A stretch of 64,000 bases of DNA from Hafnia alvei. GTDB lineage: Bacteria > Pseudomonadota > Gammaproteobacteria > Enterobacterales > Enterobacteriaceae. The notes under the pieces were generated by a model. The model was not told the origin of the DNA, did no database searches, and saw only the letters and a list, made by a program, of their open reading frames with translations. Below, one piece after another: positions 16,330 to 25,992 of this stretch (positions within the stretch are counted from its first letter, which is position 1; each line of letters opens with the position of its first letter). Made by a program: the position numbers and the translations under genes. The stretch spans positions 1 to 64,000 of the forward strand of contig NZ_FMIQ01000082.1 in the NCBI RefSeq assembly GCF_900095695.1, read 5' to 3'.

Positions 16330-17892
16330 ATGAATTCGACAAAACCCACTTTGACCTTGTTAACGCAAACGGCGGCCTATCGTAACGATCCCACGGCGCT
16401 GTTTCACCTGCTGTGTGGCGCGCGCCCCGCTACGTTACTGTTAGAATCCGCCGAGATCGACAACAAACAAGATCTGAAAAGCCTTTTAGTTATCGATAGC
16501 GCCCTGCGTATCACCGCGATGGGCCGCAGCGTCACCCTTCAGGCGCTGACCGAAAACGGTCGTGGCCTGCTTCCGTTGTTAGACGCAGCATTGCCCGCAG
16601 ACGTTGAGAACGAAATATCCCCAAACCAGCGCGTTCTGCATTTCCCTGCTATCGATACTTTGCAGGATGAAGATGCGCGTTTGAAATCACGCTCGGTGTT
16701 TGACGCACTGCGTACCCTGCTCACGCTGGTTATCGTGCCTGAACAGGAACGTGAGGCCATGTTTATCGGGGGGCTGTTCGCCTATGACTTGGTGGCGGGC
16801 TTTGAAAATCTCGCGGCGTTAAACAGCGATCAGCGCTGCCCAGATTTTTGCTTCTATCTGGCAGAAACCTTGTTGGTGCTCGATCACCAGCACCGCAGCG
16901 CTCGCCTGCAAGCCTCGGTATTTACCGAGAATGCCGCTGAGGCACAGCGTTTGCAGGCTCGTTTAGAGCAGCTAACCCAGCAAATGACGCAGGAGGCTGC
17001 GCCCATTACCCATCCTCGCATTGAAAATATGCAGCTGAGCTGCAATTTGAGCGACGACGCTTTTGGTGCCGTGGTCAGCCAAATGCAACAGGCCATCCGT
17101 ATCGGCGAAATTTTCCAAGTGGTGCCTTCACGCCGTTTCAGCCTGCCGTGCCCTTCTCCACTGGCGGCATACCATACGCTGAAACACAGCAATCCAAGCC
17201 CGTATATGTTCTTCATGCAGGATAACGATTTCTCTCTGTTTGGCGCCTCGCCGGAAAGCGCGTTGAAATATGACGCAACCAACCGCCAGATTGAAATCTA
17301 TCCGATTGCAGGCACTCGCCCACGCGGACGCCGCGCCGATGGCGAATTAGACCGCGATTTAGACAGCCGTATCGAGCTTGAAATGCGTACCGACCATAAA
17401 GAACTGGCGGAGCATTTGATGTTAGTCGATTTGGCACGCAACGATCTGGCGCGCATCTGTGAACCGGGCTCACGCTATGTTGCAGACCTGACCAAAGTCG
17501 ACCGTTACTCGTTCGTCATGCACTTAGTTTCTCGCGTGGTGGGCACCTTGCGCCAAGATCTGGATGTGCTGCACGCCTATCAGGCCTGCATGAACATGGG
17601 CACCCTGAGCGGCGCACCAAAAATTCGCGCCATGCAATTAATTTCACAGGCGGAACAAACTCGCCGTGGCAGCTACGGTGGTGCGGTGGGCTATTTCACC
17701 GCACACGGTGATTTAGATACCTGCATCGTGATCCGCTCAGCCTACGTAGAAGACGGCATTGCCACCGTTCAAGCCGGTGCTGGTGTGGTTTTAGATTCTG
17801 TTCCACAGGCTGAAGCCGACGAAACCCGTAATAAAGCCCGTGCCGTGCTGCGAGCCATCGCCACCGCTCATCACGTGAAAGAGGTGTTCTAA
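16330..17892 (+). CDS. trpE: anthranilate synthase component I
   Basis: 520 residues. The tryptophan feedback site motif LLES is at residues 37-40. The chorismate-binding half carries [21 protein letters not shown]..., [36 protein letters not shown] and the C-terminal [17 protein letters not shown]. Converts chorismate plus ammonia to anthranilate; ammonia comes from TrpG. Its stop overlaps the trpG start by one base (TAATG), coupling the two subunits stoichiometrically. First structural gene after the attenuator. Confidence 0.97.
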   Translation: MNSTKPTLTLLTQTAAYRNDPTALFHLLCGARPATLLLESAEIDNKQDLKSLLVIDSALRITAMGRSVTLQALTENGRGLLPLLDAALPADVENEISPNQRVLHFPAIDTLQDEDARLKSRSVFDALRTLLTLVIVPEQEREAMFIGGLFAYDLVAGFENLAALNSDQRCPDFCFYLAETLLVLDHQHRSARLQASVFTENAAEAQRLQARLEQLTQQMTQEAAPITHPRIENMQLSCNLSDDAFGAVVSQMQQAIRIGEIFQVVPSRRFSLPCPSPLAAYHTLKHSNPSPYMFFMQDNDFSLFGASPESALKYDATNRQIEIYPIAGTRPRGRRADGELDRDLDSRIELEMRTDHKELAEHLMLVDLARNDLARICEPGSRYVADLTKVDRYSFVMHLVSRVVGTLRQDLDVLHAYQACMNMGTLSGAPKIRAMQLISQAEQTRRGSYGGAVGYFTAHGDLDTCIVIRSAYVEDGIATVQAGAGVVLDSVPQAEADETRNKARAVLRAIATAHHVKEVF

Positions 17893-18470
17893 TGGCTGAC
17901 ATTCTTCTGCTCGACAATATCGACTCATTTACTTACAACTTGGTCGATCAGCTGCGCTCTAGCGGTCACCGCGTGGTGATTTACCGTAATCAAATTCCTG
18001 CCGATGTGATTATCAGCAAACTGGCTGAAATGGAGAATCCGGTCCTGATGCTCTCTCCAGGCCCAGGCACGCCGTCTGAGGCGGGATGTATGCCTGAGCT
18101 ATTAACCAAGCTGCGCGGCAAATTGCCCATCATCGGTATTTGTCTGGGCCACCAAGCCATTGTGGAAACCTACGGCGGTCACGTGGGTCAAGCGGGTGAG
18201 ATCCTGCATGGCAAAGCATCGCAGGTTGAACACGACGGCGAAGGCATGTTTGCCGGTTTGCCTTCTCCGCTGCCGGTTGCACGCTACCACTCACTGGTCG
18301 GCAGCCAGATCCCGCAAGGATTAACGGTCAATGCCACCTTTAACGGCATGGTGATGGCTGTTCGTCAGGATGAAGATCGCGTGTGTGGTTTCCAGTTCCA
18401 CCCAGAATCCATTCTTACCACTCAAGGCGCTCGTTTGTTAGAGCAGACGTTGGCTTGGGCATTAGTCTAA
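17892..18470 (+). CDS. trpG: anthranilate synthase glutamine amidotransferase
   Basis: 192 residues, class I glutamine amidotransferase. Oxyanion-hole [13 protein letters not shown], nucleophile Cys84 in [11 protein letters not shown], and the His-Glu pair in FQFHPESIL. Supplies ammonia to TrpE. It is a free-standing gene, whereas in E. coli and Salmonella it is fused to trpD; separate trpG is usual in Serratia, Yersinia and Hafnia. A 61-bp gap separates it from trpD. Confidence 0.96.
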   Translation: MADILLLDNIDSFTYNLVDQLRSSGHRVVIYRNQIPADVIISKLAEMENPVLMLSPGPGTPSEAGCMPELLTKLRGKLPIIGICLGHQAIVETYGGHVGQAGEILHGKASQVEHDGEGMFAGLPSPLPVARYHSLVGSQIPQGLTVNATFNGMVMAVRQDEDRVCGFQFHPESILTTQGARLLEQTLAWALV

Positions 18471-18531
18471 ATACGATAAATATAAACAAAATCAAAAGAC
18501 TAACTTATAAAGAATTGACGGAGTAAACACC

Positions 18532-19566
18532 ATGCAAGCCACATTGATCAAACCAACCATTTTTACGCATCAGCCTATTTTAGAAAAACTGTTCAAATCG
18601 CAGTCGATGACGCAAGAAGAAAGCCACCAGCTATTTGCCGCCATCGTGCGCGGTGAATTAGAAGACAGCCAGCTGGCAGCGGCGCTGATTAGCATGAAAA
18701 TGCGCGGTGAACGTCCTGAAGAAATCGCGGGGGCCGCTAGCGCCCTATTGGCTGATGCTCAACCGTTCCCGCGCCCAGACTATGACTTTGCGGATATCGT
18801 AGGCACCGGCGGCGACGGCACCAACAGCATCAATATCTCTACCGCTAGCGCTTTTGTCGCGGCCAGCTGCGGCGCTAAAGTGGCTAAACACGGCAACCGC
18901 AGCGTTTCCAGCCGTTCAGGATCGTCTGATTTATTGCAAGCCTTCGGCATTCGCTTAGACATGAGCGCCGAAGATTCACGCCAAGCGTTGGATGATTTAA
19001 ATGTCTGCTTCCTGTTTGCACCGCAGTATCACACTGGTTTTCGCCACGCGATGCCGGTTCGCCAACAGCTGAAAACCCGCACCATTTTTAACGTGCTCGG
19101 CCCACTGATTAACCCAGCGCGCCCGCCTAAGGCCCTGATCGGCGTTTACAGCCCTGAATTGGTATTGCCGATTGCTCAGGCGCTAAAAGTTCTGGGTTAT
19201 AAGAATGCCGCCGTGGTTCACGGTGGCGGGATGGACGAAGTTGCCATTCACGCACCGACGCAGGTGGCTGAGTTAAACAACGGTGAAATCGAAAGCTATC
19301 AGCTTTCTCCGCAAGATTTTGGCTTACCGAGCTATTCGCTGAATGCGTTACAAGGTGGAACCCCAGAAGAAAACCGTGACATTCTGGCGCGCTTATTACA
19401 AGGTAAAGGTGATGCAGCGCACGCTGCGGCAGTCGCCGCTAACGTTGCTTTGCTGCTGAAATTGTTCGGTCAGGATAATCTGCGCCACAACGCGCAACTG
19501 GCACTGGAAACCATCCAAAGCGGAACAGCATTTGAGCGAGTGACCGCATTGGCAGCACGAGGCTGA
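18532..19566 (+). CDS. trpD: anthranilate phosphoribosyltransferase
   Basis: 344 residues. The PRPP pyrophosphate loop [18 protein letters not shown] and [21 protein letters not shown] are diagnostic, as is [15 protein letters not shown]. Transfers the phosphoribosyl group to anthranilate. Residues 1-25 are a little longer than the minimal family N-terminus, probably a relic of the linker seen in TrpGD fusions. The trpC start lies 2 bp after the stop. Confidence 0.96.
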   Translation: MQATLIKPTIFTHQPILEKLFKSQSMTQEESHQLFAAIVRGELEDSQLAAALISMKMRGERPEEIAGAASALLADAQPFPRPDYDFADIVGTGGDGTNSINISTASAFVAASCGAKVAKHGNRSVSSRSGSSDLLQAFGIRLDMSAEDSRQALDDLNVCFLFAPQYHTGFRHAMPVRQQLKTRTIFNVLGPLINPARPPKALIGVYSPELVLPIAQALKVLGYKNAAVVHGGGMDEVAIHAPTQVAELNNGEIESYQLSPQDFGLPSYSLNALQGGTPEENRDILARLLQGKGDAAHAAAVAANVALLLKLFGQDNLRHNAQLALETIQSGTAFERVTALAARG

Positions 19567-19568
19567 GT

Positions 19569-20957
19569 ATGTTGCAAGGTAATCTTTCCCCACAGAAGCA
19601 AGAAACCGTATTAAATCGCATCGTTCGCGATAAAGCCGTCTGGGTTGAAGCACGTCAATCCCAGCAGCCTCTGGAGAGTTTCCGCGGGAGCATTGGGCCG
19701 TCATCGCGTTCGTTTTACGACGCGCTAGCAGGCAACCGAACCGCGTTCATTCTGGAATGCAAAAAAGCCTCGCCGTCAAAAGGCGTGATCCGTGAAAACT
19801 TTAATCCGGTTGAAATCGCCACCTTATACCGTGACTTTGCTTCGGCAATCTCGGTGCTAACTGACGAAAAGTATTTTCAGGGCGACTTCGACTACCTGCG
19901 TCAGGTCAGCGCCACCGTTCATCAACCGGTATTGTGTAAAGACTTTGTGATTTCCGAGTATCAAATCTATCTGGCCCGCCATTACCAGGCCGATGCGATT
20001 TTACTCATGCTCTCGGTATTAGACGATGAGCAGTATCAACATCTGGCCGCCGTGGCTCACAGCTTAAACATGGGCGTATTAACAGAAGCCAGCAATGAAG
20101 AAGAGCTGGATCGCGCTATCGCCTTGAAGGCCAAAGTCGTCGGTATCAATAACCGCGACCTACGCGATCTGTCAATTGATTTAAACCGCACGCGCCAAAT
20201 GGCACCGCGTCTGCCGCAGGGTGTTACCGTGATTAGCGAATCAGGCATCCATACCTACAGCCAGATCCGCGAACTCAGCCACTTTGCCAACGGATTCTTG
20301 ATTGGCAGCGCGTTGATGTCTGAGCCTGATTTAAGTTTGGCGTTACGCCGCGTGCTGCTGGGTGATAACAAAGTCTGCGGCCTCACTCGCGCCGAAGATG
20401 CCGCCACTGCCTACAACGCCGGAGCCGTATACGGCGGTTTGATTTTCGTTGGCAGCTCGCCGCGCTACGTTGACATCACTCAGGCACGTGAAGTGATTGC
20501 CGCTGCGCCATTGAAATACGTTGGCGTGTTCCGCAACGCCAAACTGGAAACGGTGCGTCTCACCGTAGAGCGTCTCGCGCTGCATGCCGTTCAGCTTCAC
20601 GGGGATGAATCACAGGAGTATATCCGCGAGCTTCGTCAGCTGTTGCCGGTTAACTGCCAGATTTGGAAGGCCATCAGCATCAGCGACCACATTCCTGCGC
20701 GTAATTTGCTGCATGTCGATCGCTATGTCTTCGATAACGGCAACGGCGGCACCGGCGAACCGTTTGATTGGAACCTGTTAGCCGGGAAAACGCTGGATAA
20801 CGTCATGCTCGCAGGGGGTCTTAACGCCAGCAACTGCGTTCTTGCCGCGAAGCTCGGCAGTGCGGGACTTGATTTCAACTCTGGCGTAGAAACTGCACCC
20901 GGCATTAAAGATCAGCAAAAACTAGAAGCCGTATTTCAAACGCTGCGCGCTTATTAA
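19569..20957 (+). CDS. trpCF: bifunctional indole-3-glycerol phosphate synthase / phosphoribosylanthranilate isomerase
   Basis: 462 residues, two (beta/alpha)8 barrels fused. The TrpC domain (about 1-255) has [39 protein letters not shown] and VISESGIHT. The TrpF domain (about 256-462) has [32 protein letters not shown] and [10 protein letters not shown]. It carries out both the isomerisation of phosphoribosylanthranilate and the ring closure. The fusion is typical of Enterobacterales. Confidence 0.96.
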   Translation: MLQGNLSPQKQETVLNRIVRDKAVWVEARQSQQPLESFRGSIGPSSRSFYDALAGNRTAFILECKKASPSKGVIRENFNPVEIATLYRDFASAISVLTDEKYFQGDFDYLRQVSATVHQPVLCKDFVISEYQIYLARHYQADAILLMLSVLDDEQYQHLAAVAHSLNMGVLTEASNEEELDRAIALKAKVVGINNRDLRDLSIDLNRTRQMAPRLPQGVTVISESGIHTYSQIRELSHFANGFLIGSALMSEPDLSLALRRVLLGDNKVCGLTRAEDAATAYNAGAVYGGLIFVGSSPRYVDITQAREVIAAAPLKYVGVFRNAKLETVRLTVERLALHAVQLHGDESQEYIRELRQLLPVNCQIWKAISISDHIPARNLLHVDRYVFDNGNGGTGEPFDWNLLAGKTLDNVMLAGGLNASNCVLAAKLGSAGLDFNSGVETAPGIKDQQKLEAVFQTLRAY

Positions 20958-20986
20958 TTAAATCAATAATTAGGTTGGGACATACC

Positions 20987-22177
20987 ATGACATTACTAAA
21001 CCCCTATTTTGGCGAATTTGGCGGGATGTACGTTCCCCAGATCTTGATGCCAGCACTGAAGCAATTGGAAGAAGCCTTTGTCAGTGCTCAGAAAGATCCT
21101 GAGTTCCAAGCACAGTTCATCGATTTATTGAAAAACTATGCAGGTCGCCCTACTGCATTAACGCTGTGTCGTAACTTAACCAAAGGTACTAAAACCAAGC
21201 TATACCTGAAACGTGAAGACCTGCTGCACGGCGGCGCACATAAAACTAACCAAGTGCTGGGCCAAGCACTGTTGGCTAAGCGCATGGGTAAAACAGAAAT
21301 TATCGCCGAGACAGGTGCTGGGCAACACGGCGTGGCTTCTGCGCTGGCCTGTGCCCTGCTCGGCCTAAAATGCCGCGTATACATGGGCGCTAAAGATATT
21401 GAGCGTCAATCGCCAAACGTCTTCCGTATGCGTTTAATGGGCGCTGAGGTTATCTCGGTGACCAGCGGTTCCGCTACGCTGAAAGACGCCTGCAACGAGG
21501 CGCTGCGCGATTGGTCTGGTTCGTACGACAAAGCGCACTACATGCTCGGCACGGCGGCTGGCCCACACCCATATCCAACCATCGTGCGCGAATTCCAGCG
21601 CATGATTGGGGAAGAAACCAAGGCGCAGATTTTAGGCTTTGAAGACCGTTTGCCTGATGCGGTTCTCGCCTGTGTCGGCGGCGGTTCGAACGCTATCGGC
21701 ATGTTTGCAGATTTTATCGTCGAAGAATCAGTGCGTTTGATCGGCGTTGAGCCCGGTGGATTAGGCATTGAAACCGGACAGCACGGCGCACCGCTCAAGC
21801 ATGGCAAAGTCGGGATCTACTTTGGTATGAAGTCACCGATGATGCAGACCGAAGAAGGCCAAATCGAAGAGTCTTACTCCATCTCTGCGGGCTTAGACTT
21901 CCCTTCTGTCGGCCCACAGCATGCTTATCTGAACAGCATTGGGCGCGCTGATTACGTGTCCATTACCGATGATGAGGCTCTGGATGCCTTCAAACGCTTG
22001 TCGCGTGAAGAAGGTATCATTCCGGCGCTGGAGTCTTCACACGCCTTGGCGCACGCATTAAAAATGATTGAGCAGGATCCAGATAAAGAACAACTGCTGG
22101 TGGTGAACCTTTCAGGCCGCGGCGATAAAGACATTTTTACCGTTAACGATATTTTGACTGCGCGGGGAGAAATCTAA
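20987..22177 (+). CDS. trpB: tryptophan synthase beta chain
   Basis: 396 residues from ATG 20987, matching the E. coli start ([12 protein letters not shown]); the in-frame TTG at 20975 is not used in homologues. The PLP lysine is K86 in HGGAHKTNQ, and the phosphate-binding GGGSNAIG loop is present. Condenses indole with serine. The stop overlaps the trpA start (TAATG), keeping alpha and beta chains equimolar. Confidence 0.97.
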   Translation: MTLLNPYFGEFGGMYVPQILMPALKQLEEAFVSAQKDPEFQAQFIDLLKNYAGRPTALTLCRNLTKGTKTKLYLKREDLLHGGAHKTNQVLGQALLAKRMGKTEIIAETGAGQHGVASALACALLGLKCRVYMGAKDIERQSPNVFRMRLMGAEVISVTSGSATLKDACNEALRDWSGSYDKAHYMLGTAAGPHPYPTIVREFQRMIGEETKAQILGFEDRLPDAVLACVGGGSNAIGMFADFIVEESVRLIGVEPGGLGIETGQHGAPLKHGKVGIYFGMKSPMMQTEEGQIEESYSISAGLDFPSVGPQHAYLNSIGRADYVSITDDEALDAFKRLSREEGIIPALESSHALAHALKMIEQDPDKEQLLVVNLSGRGDKDIFTVNDILTARGEI

Positions 22178-22983
22178 TGGAACGCTATCAACAACTGTTC
22201 GCTGAACTAAAGACCCGCAATGAAGGTGCTTTCGTTCCTTTCGTTACCCTTGGCGATCCCACTCCCGCGCTCTCTCTGGAGATCGTAAACACCTTAATCG
22301 ACGCCGGTGCCGATGCGTTAGAACTGGGCATACCATTCTCCGATCCGCTGGCAGACGGCCCAACCATTCAGGACGCAACGCTACGTGCTTTTGCCGCTGG
22401 CGTGACGCCGACGCTCTGCTTTGAGCTGTTGGCTGAAATTCGTAAAAAACACCCGCAGATCCCAATTGGCTTACTGATGTATGCCAACTTGGTATTCCAT
22501 AACGGAATTGACGAGTTTTATCAGCGCTGTGCCGAAGTGGGCGTTGATTCCGTACTGGTTGCCGACGTACCGATCGAAGAATCCATGCCGTTCCGTCAGG
22601 CCGCGTTACGCCACGGCATTGCCCCTATCTTTATCTGCCCACCGAACGCCGATGATGATTTGCTGCAAGGCATTTCCGCGCAGGGACAAGGCTACACATA
22701 CCTGCTTTCTCGCGCCGGCGTTACTGGGGCAGAAACCAGGGCTCAACTGCCGCTGCATCATTTAGTGGCGCGTTTAGATGAGCTGAAGGCGCCTCCTGCG
22801 CTGCAAGGTTTTGGCATATCTGAACCTTCGCAGGTGAAAGAGGCTCTCGATGCCGGTGCCGCGGGGGCGATTTCTGGCTCCGCCATTGTTAAAATCATTG
22901 AGAAGAATCAGCACCAGCCCGATGTGATGCTGAAAAAATTACATGATTTCGTCAGTGGAATGAAAGCCGCGACTCGGCGTTAA
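22177..22983 (+). CDS. trpA: tryptophan synthase alpha chain
   Basis: 268 residues. The catalytic pair is E49 ([10 protein letters not shown]) and D60 (LADGPTIQ), with the phosphate-binding [12 protein letters not shown] and [12 protein letters not shown] loops. Splits indole-3-glycerol phosphate and passes indole through the tunnel to TrpB. Last gene of the operon; a strong terminator follows ~40 bp later. Confidence 0.97.
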   Translation: MERYQQLFAELKTRNEGAFVPFVTLGDPTPALSLEIVNTLIDAGADALELGIPFSDPLADGPTIQDATLRAFAAGVTPTLCFELLAEIRKKHPQIPIGLLMYANLVFHNGIDEFYQRCAEVGVDSVLVADVPIEESMPFRQAALRHGIAPIFICPPNADDDLLQGISAQGQGYTYLLSRAGVTGAETRAQLPLHHLVARLDELKAPPALQGFGISEPSQVKEALDAGAAGAISGSAIVKIIEKNQHQPDVMLKKLHDFVSGMKAATRR

Positions 22984-23025
22984 GATAGCCGTATATAAAC
23001 GCCGTATATAAACATAGCCTCAACA

Positions 23026-23057
23026 ACCGTGCCGTATTCGTACCGCACGGTTTTTTT
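23026..23057 (+). terminator. trp operon terminator
   Basis: ACCGTGC (23026-23032) pairs with GCACGGT (23045-23051), then a run of seven Ts. A 13-bp direct duplication (GCCGTATATAAAC, 22988-23013) lies between trpA and this hairpin. Confidence 0.88.
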
Positions 23058-23193
23058 GTATTAGTAACGCTTACATATTGATAAGCCTGTTTTTTAAAAA
23101 TGGATTATAGTAATTACGGATGACATGACGGCTAATCATTGGATTAGGTATTAAATCGGTCATTCTCACTATAAACAGCAAGGAGAGACATTG

Positions 23194-23508
23194 ATGAAAT
23201 GGGTTAAAGCGATTACCACTTTTTGCGCAGCGGCGATTTTTTCCGTTGCGTTGGCTGGCTGTGCGCCAACGGCCAAACAGGAAGGCACCGGCGGTTATAT
23301 TGATGATACCGTTATTACAACTAAGGTGAAGTCTGCGCTATTGGCGGAGAAATCTCTCAAATCAACCGAAATCAGCGTTGAAACCTTCAAAGGCCGCGTT
23401 CAGCTGAGCGGTTTCGTTTCTTCTTCTGCTGACGCCAACCGTGCGGTTTCTGTCGCCAAAACGGTGAAAGGCGTTCGCGTTGTTGAAAACGATATGCGGG
23501 TTAAGTAA
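23194..23508 (+). CDS. BON-domain lipoprotein
   Basis: 104 residues from ATG 23194 (AAGGAG at 23180-23185). The signal peptide ends in a lipobox LAGC, so Cys23 would be lipidated and the protein anchored in an envelope membrane. A single BON domain follows (DDTVITTKVKSALLAE ... VETFKGRVQLSGFV ... VAKTVKGVRVVENDM), related to OsmY and DolP. BON domains bind phospholipid or envelope partners; such proteins are often stress-induced. Not found at this place in E. coli. Confidence 0.9.
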   Translation: MKWVKAITTFCAAAIFSVALAGCAPTAKQEGTGGYIDDTVITTKVKSALLAEKSLKSTEISVETFKGRVQLSGFVSSSADANRAVSVAKTVKGVRVVENDMRVK

Positions 23509-23522
23509 CCGTTTTCGCGATC

Positions 23523-23548
23523 AAAAAAGGCGCTTAACGCGCCTTTTT
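23523..23548. terminator. terminator after the BON lipoprotein
   Basis: AAAAAAGGCGC / GCGCCTTTTTA stem with TTAAC loop and flanking A/T tracts. Confidence 0.85.
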
Positions 23549-23609
23549 ATTGTCTGTAACTTTTGTCTGCTATCTGCGTCTGTAAAACTGACCGTTTTAT
23601 TGACCCTGC

Positions 23610-23682
23610 TATACCCGTGATACTTCAAGCTGCCTACCCGTTGATTGCCCCCGTTCAAGTCGCTTGAAATATCTTGGGTATA
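23610..23682. repeat. short, internally deleted ERIC element (73 bp)
   Basis: Begins TATACCCGTGATACTTCAAG and ends ..GCTTGAAATATCTTGGGTATA, i.e. both ERIC termini with the central palindrome removed. It lies 11 bp from the ompW stop codon, so is transcribed at the 3' end of ompW mRNA. A second ERIC (full length) is at 9582. Confidence 0.8.
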
Positions 23683-23693
23683 TACGCTTCTCG

Positions 23694-24332
23694 TTAGAAG
23701 CGATAGCCAACGGCAAACATAAATACAAATGGGTCGATGTGTGTATCGATGCTTTGCTTTTGGTTATTTCCATCTCTGAATTTGATGGTTGTATCAATAT
23801 CCATGTACCACAGTGATGCGTTTATCATCCAGTCTTTATCAACCAAATAGTCCAAGCCCACCTGACCTGCTGCGCCCCAGGAATTATCCACGCTCAGATC
23901 GTGTAAACCTAAACTTTTGCCCGTGTTATTAAACTTCGCATCGTAGAAATTGGTGTAGTTAATACCTACACCGACATAAGGACGCAGCTTGTCTTCGGCC
24001 TTACCGAAATACCACTGAGCCATCAACGTCGGTGGCAATTGACGCGTCGACGCGATGTCACCCGTCGCCTGCAATCCCACCTTATGCTGGAACGGCGTTG
24101 CGCCCAGCAATTCAACACCAATGTTATCCGTGATTAAGTAGCTAAACGTTAATCCTAACTGGGTATCGTTATCGATCTTAAATCCGCCCAGTCCCATCAC
24201 GTTATCACTGCTTTCCGTTGGACGTACCGTCGCGGTACCGGCACGAACAATAATATCACCCGCCTGATGAGCCATAGCGAAAGATGGTGCCAGCGTTGCT
24301 GCCACACATAGCGCAAGTGTAATTTTTTTCAT
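23694..24332 (-). CDS. ompW: outer membrane protein OmpW
   Basis: 212-213 residues: signal peptide ending AMA, then an eight-stranded barrel with IIVRAGTATVRPTESSDNV, LGLTFSYLITDNIGVELL, KLRPYVGVGINYTNFYD and the terminal aromatic GYRF. OmpW forms a hydrophobic channel that carries small hydrophobic molecules across the outer membrane. I chose the second of two adjacent ATGs (MKKITLAL), as in E. coli. A perfect FNR-type site lies ~145 bp upstream, in keeping with oxygen control of ompW in E. coli. Confidence 0.95.
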   Translation of the reverse strand: MKKITLALCVAATLAPSFAMAHQAGDIIVRAGTATVRPTESSDNVMGLGGFKIDNDTQLGLTFSYLITDNIGVELLGATPFQHKVGLQATGDIASTRQLPPTLMAQWYFGKAEDKLRPYVGVGINYTNFYDAKFNNTGKSLGLHDLSVDNSWGAAGQVGLDYLVDKDWMINASLWYMDIDTTIKFRDGNNQKQSIDTHIDPFVFMFAVGYRF

Positions 24333-24479
24333 CATCCCTTCCCTTTATATGGTTATCACTGCGTGCGGAAATATAACCAAAAAGGATGATGCGTGATCTA
24401 ACACAGATCACATCAACGACATTGTTTTTCACAAAATGACATATATTAAACATGCATTAATTATATGATTTTACGTAAA

Positions 24480-24493
24480 TTGATATGGATCAA
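24480..24493. promoter_or_regulatory. FNR-type binding site
   Basis: TTGAT-ATGG-ATCAA is a perfect FNR consensus within a 20-bp palindrome (AAATTGAT/ATCAATTT). It lies in the divergent gap between ompW and the YkgJ-family gene and could serve either; ompW is the known FNR target in E. coli. Confidence 0.7.
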
Positions 24494-24619
24494 TTTTAAC
24501 GAGTTATAAACATATCTCACGCATCTCAGCTAAGTTGATTGACGTAAAATTAACCTCGGGGTAGTTTTTCTGTTCCGATTGTTTTGGTTCGAAACCATAA
24601 GGAGTGGTGGGAAATCAAG

Positions 24620-25036
24620 ATGAGTGACATGCCAACAATTCCAGCGATCTCACAGCATAATCCCTGCATCTCATGTGGTGCATGCTGCGGTTATTTCCGA
24701 GTGTCATTTTATTGGGCCGAAGCGGATGATGCCGGAGGCCTTGTACCGGCTTCGCTGACCGAACAGGTCAGCCCTTATATGCGCTGTATGCAGGGCACCA
24801 ATACTAAAAAACCGCGCTGTGTGAACTTGCGCGGTGAAATTGGCCAACACGTCACGTGTTCTATGTATGAGAGCCGGCCCTCACCCTGCCGAGAATTTTC
24901 TCAATCCTAGGAGTTTGGAGAACGTAACGAAGCCTGCGAACGCGCCCGCGCCGCCTATGGGCTTGCCCCTCTGCCCTCAGCAAACGCCGAAGAAATCGCC
25001 AGTAAAATAGCGACGGGGTGCCACTTCCCCGGTTAA
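24620..25036 (+). pseudogene. YkgJ-family cysteine-cluster protein interrupted by an in-frame amber codon
   Basis: Cys-cluster motifs [50 protein letters not shown] are intact and would bind a metal or Fe-S cluster. After residue 96 the frame hits TAG (24908-24910), then continues open for 41 codons that clearly belong to the family (NEACERARAAYGLAPLP) to a natural TAA at 25034. One base change, TGG to TAG, would explain it. The product is therefore a truncated protein, a pseudogene, or a readthrough product. ATG 24620 preferred over the TTG at 24584. Confidence 0.75.
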
Positions 25037-25154
25037 CAGGGTACAATCGGCGCACATTGATTATTCTAAATCCCCTAATAATCTAAGACGGCTCCGATCC
25101 TGTAGCCGTTTTCTGTGAATTAGGGCGTCGTTGCAAATGCCAAGGAGCGCCTGC

Positions 25155-25907
25155 ATGCCAATCACGGCCCGTACATTGTACCGTGACAGTTTTAACTTTT
25201 TCCGTCATCAGATAAGCACGCTGTGCCTGTTAGCGCTATTAACCGCATTTATTTCAGTGATCCTGAATCAGGCATTCACGCCGGGCGCAGACGATCTGAG
25301 TATTTTAGCCGGTGCCGACGGCACGCTAACGTCAGGTATGGGACTGCAAGAAATGGTGCAGCAGATGACACCAGAGCAACAAATGGTGCTGCTGAAAGTA
25401 TCCGCTGCGGCCAGTTTCTCCGCGCTAATTGGTAATGTGCTGCTGCTTGGCGGCATGTTGGCGTTAATTCCATTGGTCTCCCAAGGACAGCGCCTTAGCG
25501 CACTGCGTGCGATTGGTACCTCTGCACCGATGCTGCCACGTCTGTTACTGTTAATGTTCCTGTGTACGCTAATGGTTCAGCTTGGTATTACCGCCTTTAT
25601 CGTGCCGGGTATCGTATTGGCCGTTGGGCTGGCGTTAGCGCCGATGATTATGTCCGAAGAAAAAGTCGGCGTAATCAGAGCGATTCGCAGTAGCTTCCGC
25701 TTATCGTTCGCCAATGTGCGTTTAATTAGCCCAGCCATCATGCTATGGCTGGCGGCAAAACTGGCGCTGCTACTGCTGGTTGGCGTGCTCTCTGCGCTGC
25801 ACCCAACCGTGGGTATGGTGATTATGGGTGCGCTGAGCAATCTGGTTTCCGCCATGCTGATTATCTATCTGTCTCGTCTTTATATGCTGGTGAGACAACC
25901 CGCTTAA
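25155..25907 (+). CDS. yciC: YciC, UPF0259 inner-membrane protein
   Basis: 250 residues from ATG 25155 (AAGGAG seven bases before). Six hydrophobic segments; matches E. coli YciC along its length, e.g. [44 protein letters not shown] and [21 protein letters not shown]. Function not established. In E. coli yciC and yciB are adjacent; here a SulP transporter gene is inserted between them on the opposite strand. The stop codon lies in the first of three 15-bp repeats. Confidence 0.92.
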   Translation: MPITARTLYRDSFNFFRHQISTLCLLALLTAFISVILNQAFTPGADDLSILAGADGTLTSGMGLQEMVQQMTPEQQMVLLKVSAAASFSALIGNVLLLGGMLALIPLVSQGQRLSALRAIGTSAPMLPRLLLLMFLCTLMVQLGITAFIVPGIVLAVGLALAPMIMSEEKVGVIRAIRSSFRLSFANVRLISPAIMLWLAAKLALLLLVGVLSALHPTVGMVIMGALSNLVSAMLIIYLSRLYMLVRQPA

Positions 25908-25946
25908 TCAATAACTGCTTAATCAATAACTGCTTAATCAATAACT
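25902..25946 (+). repeat. three perfect 15-bp tandem repeats
   Basis: GCTTAATCAATAACT repeated three times without mismatch; the first copy supplies the yciC stop codon. Likely recent slippage duplication. Confidence 0.9.
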
Positions 25947-25952
25947 GATAGC

Positions 25953-25981
25953 AAAATGGGAGCCACTGGCTCCCATTTTTT
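25953..25981. terminator. bidirectional terminator between yciC and the SulP gene
   Basis: ATGGGAGCC / GGCTCCCAT stem (25956-25976) with ACT loop, AAAA before and a T-run after; serves both convergent genes. Confidence 0.88.
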
Positions 25982-25992
25982 ATGATGATGGT

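Noticed and set aside
20975..20986. Upstream start of trpB
   Set aside because: TTG start with four extra residues not found in homologues.
24384..24412. CRP site in the ompW promoter region (GTGATCT...AGATCAC)
   Set aside because: The half-sites are 5 bp too far apart for a CRP palindrome; it may be a chance inverted repeat.
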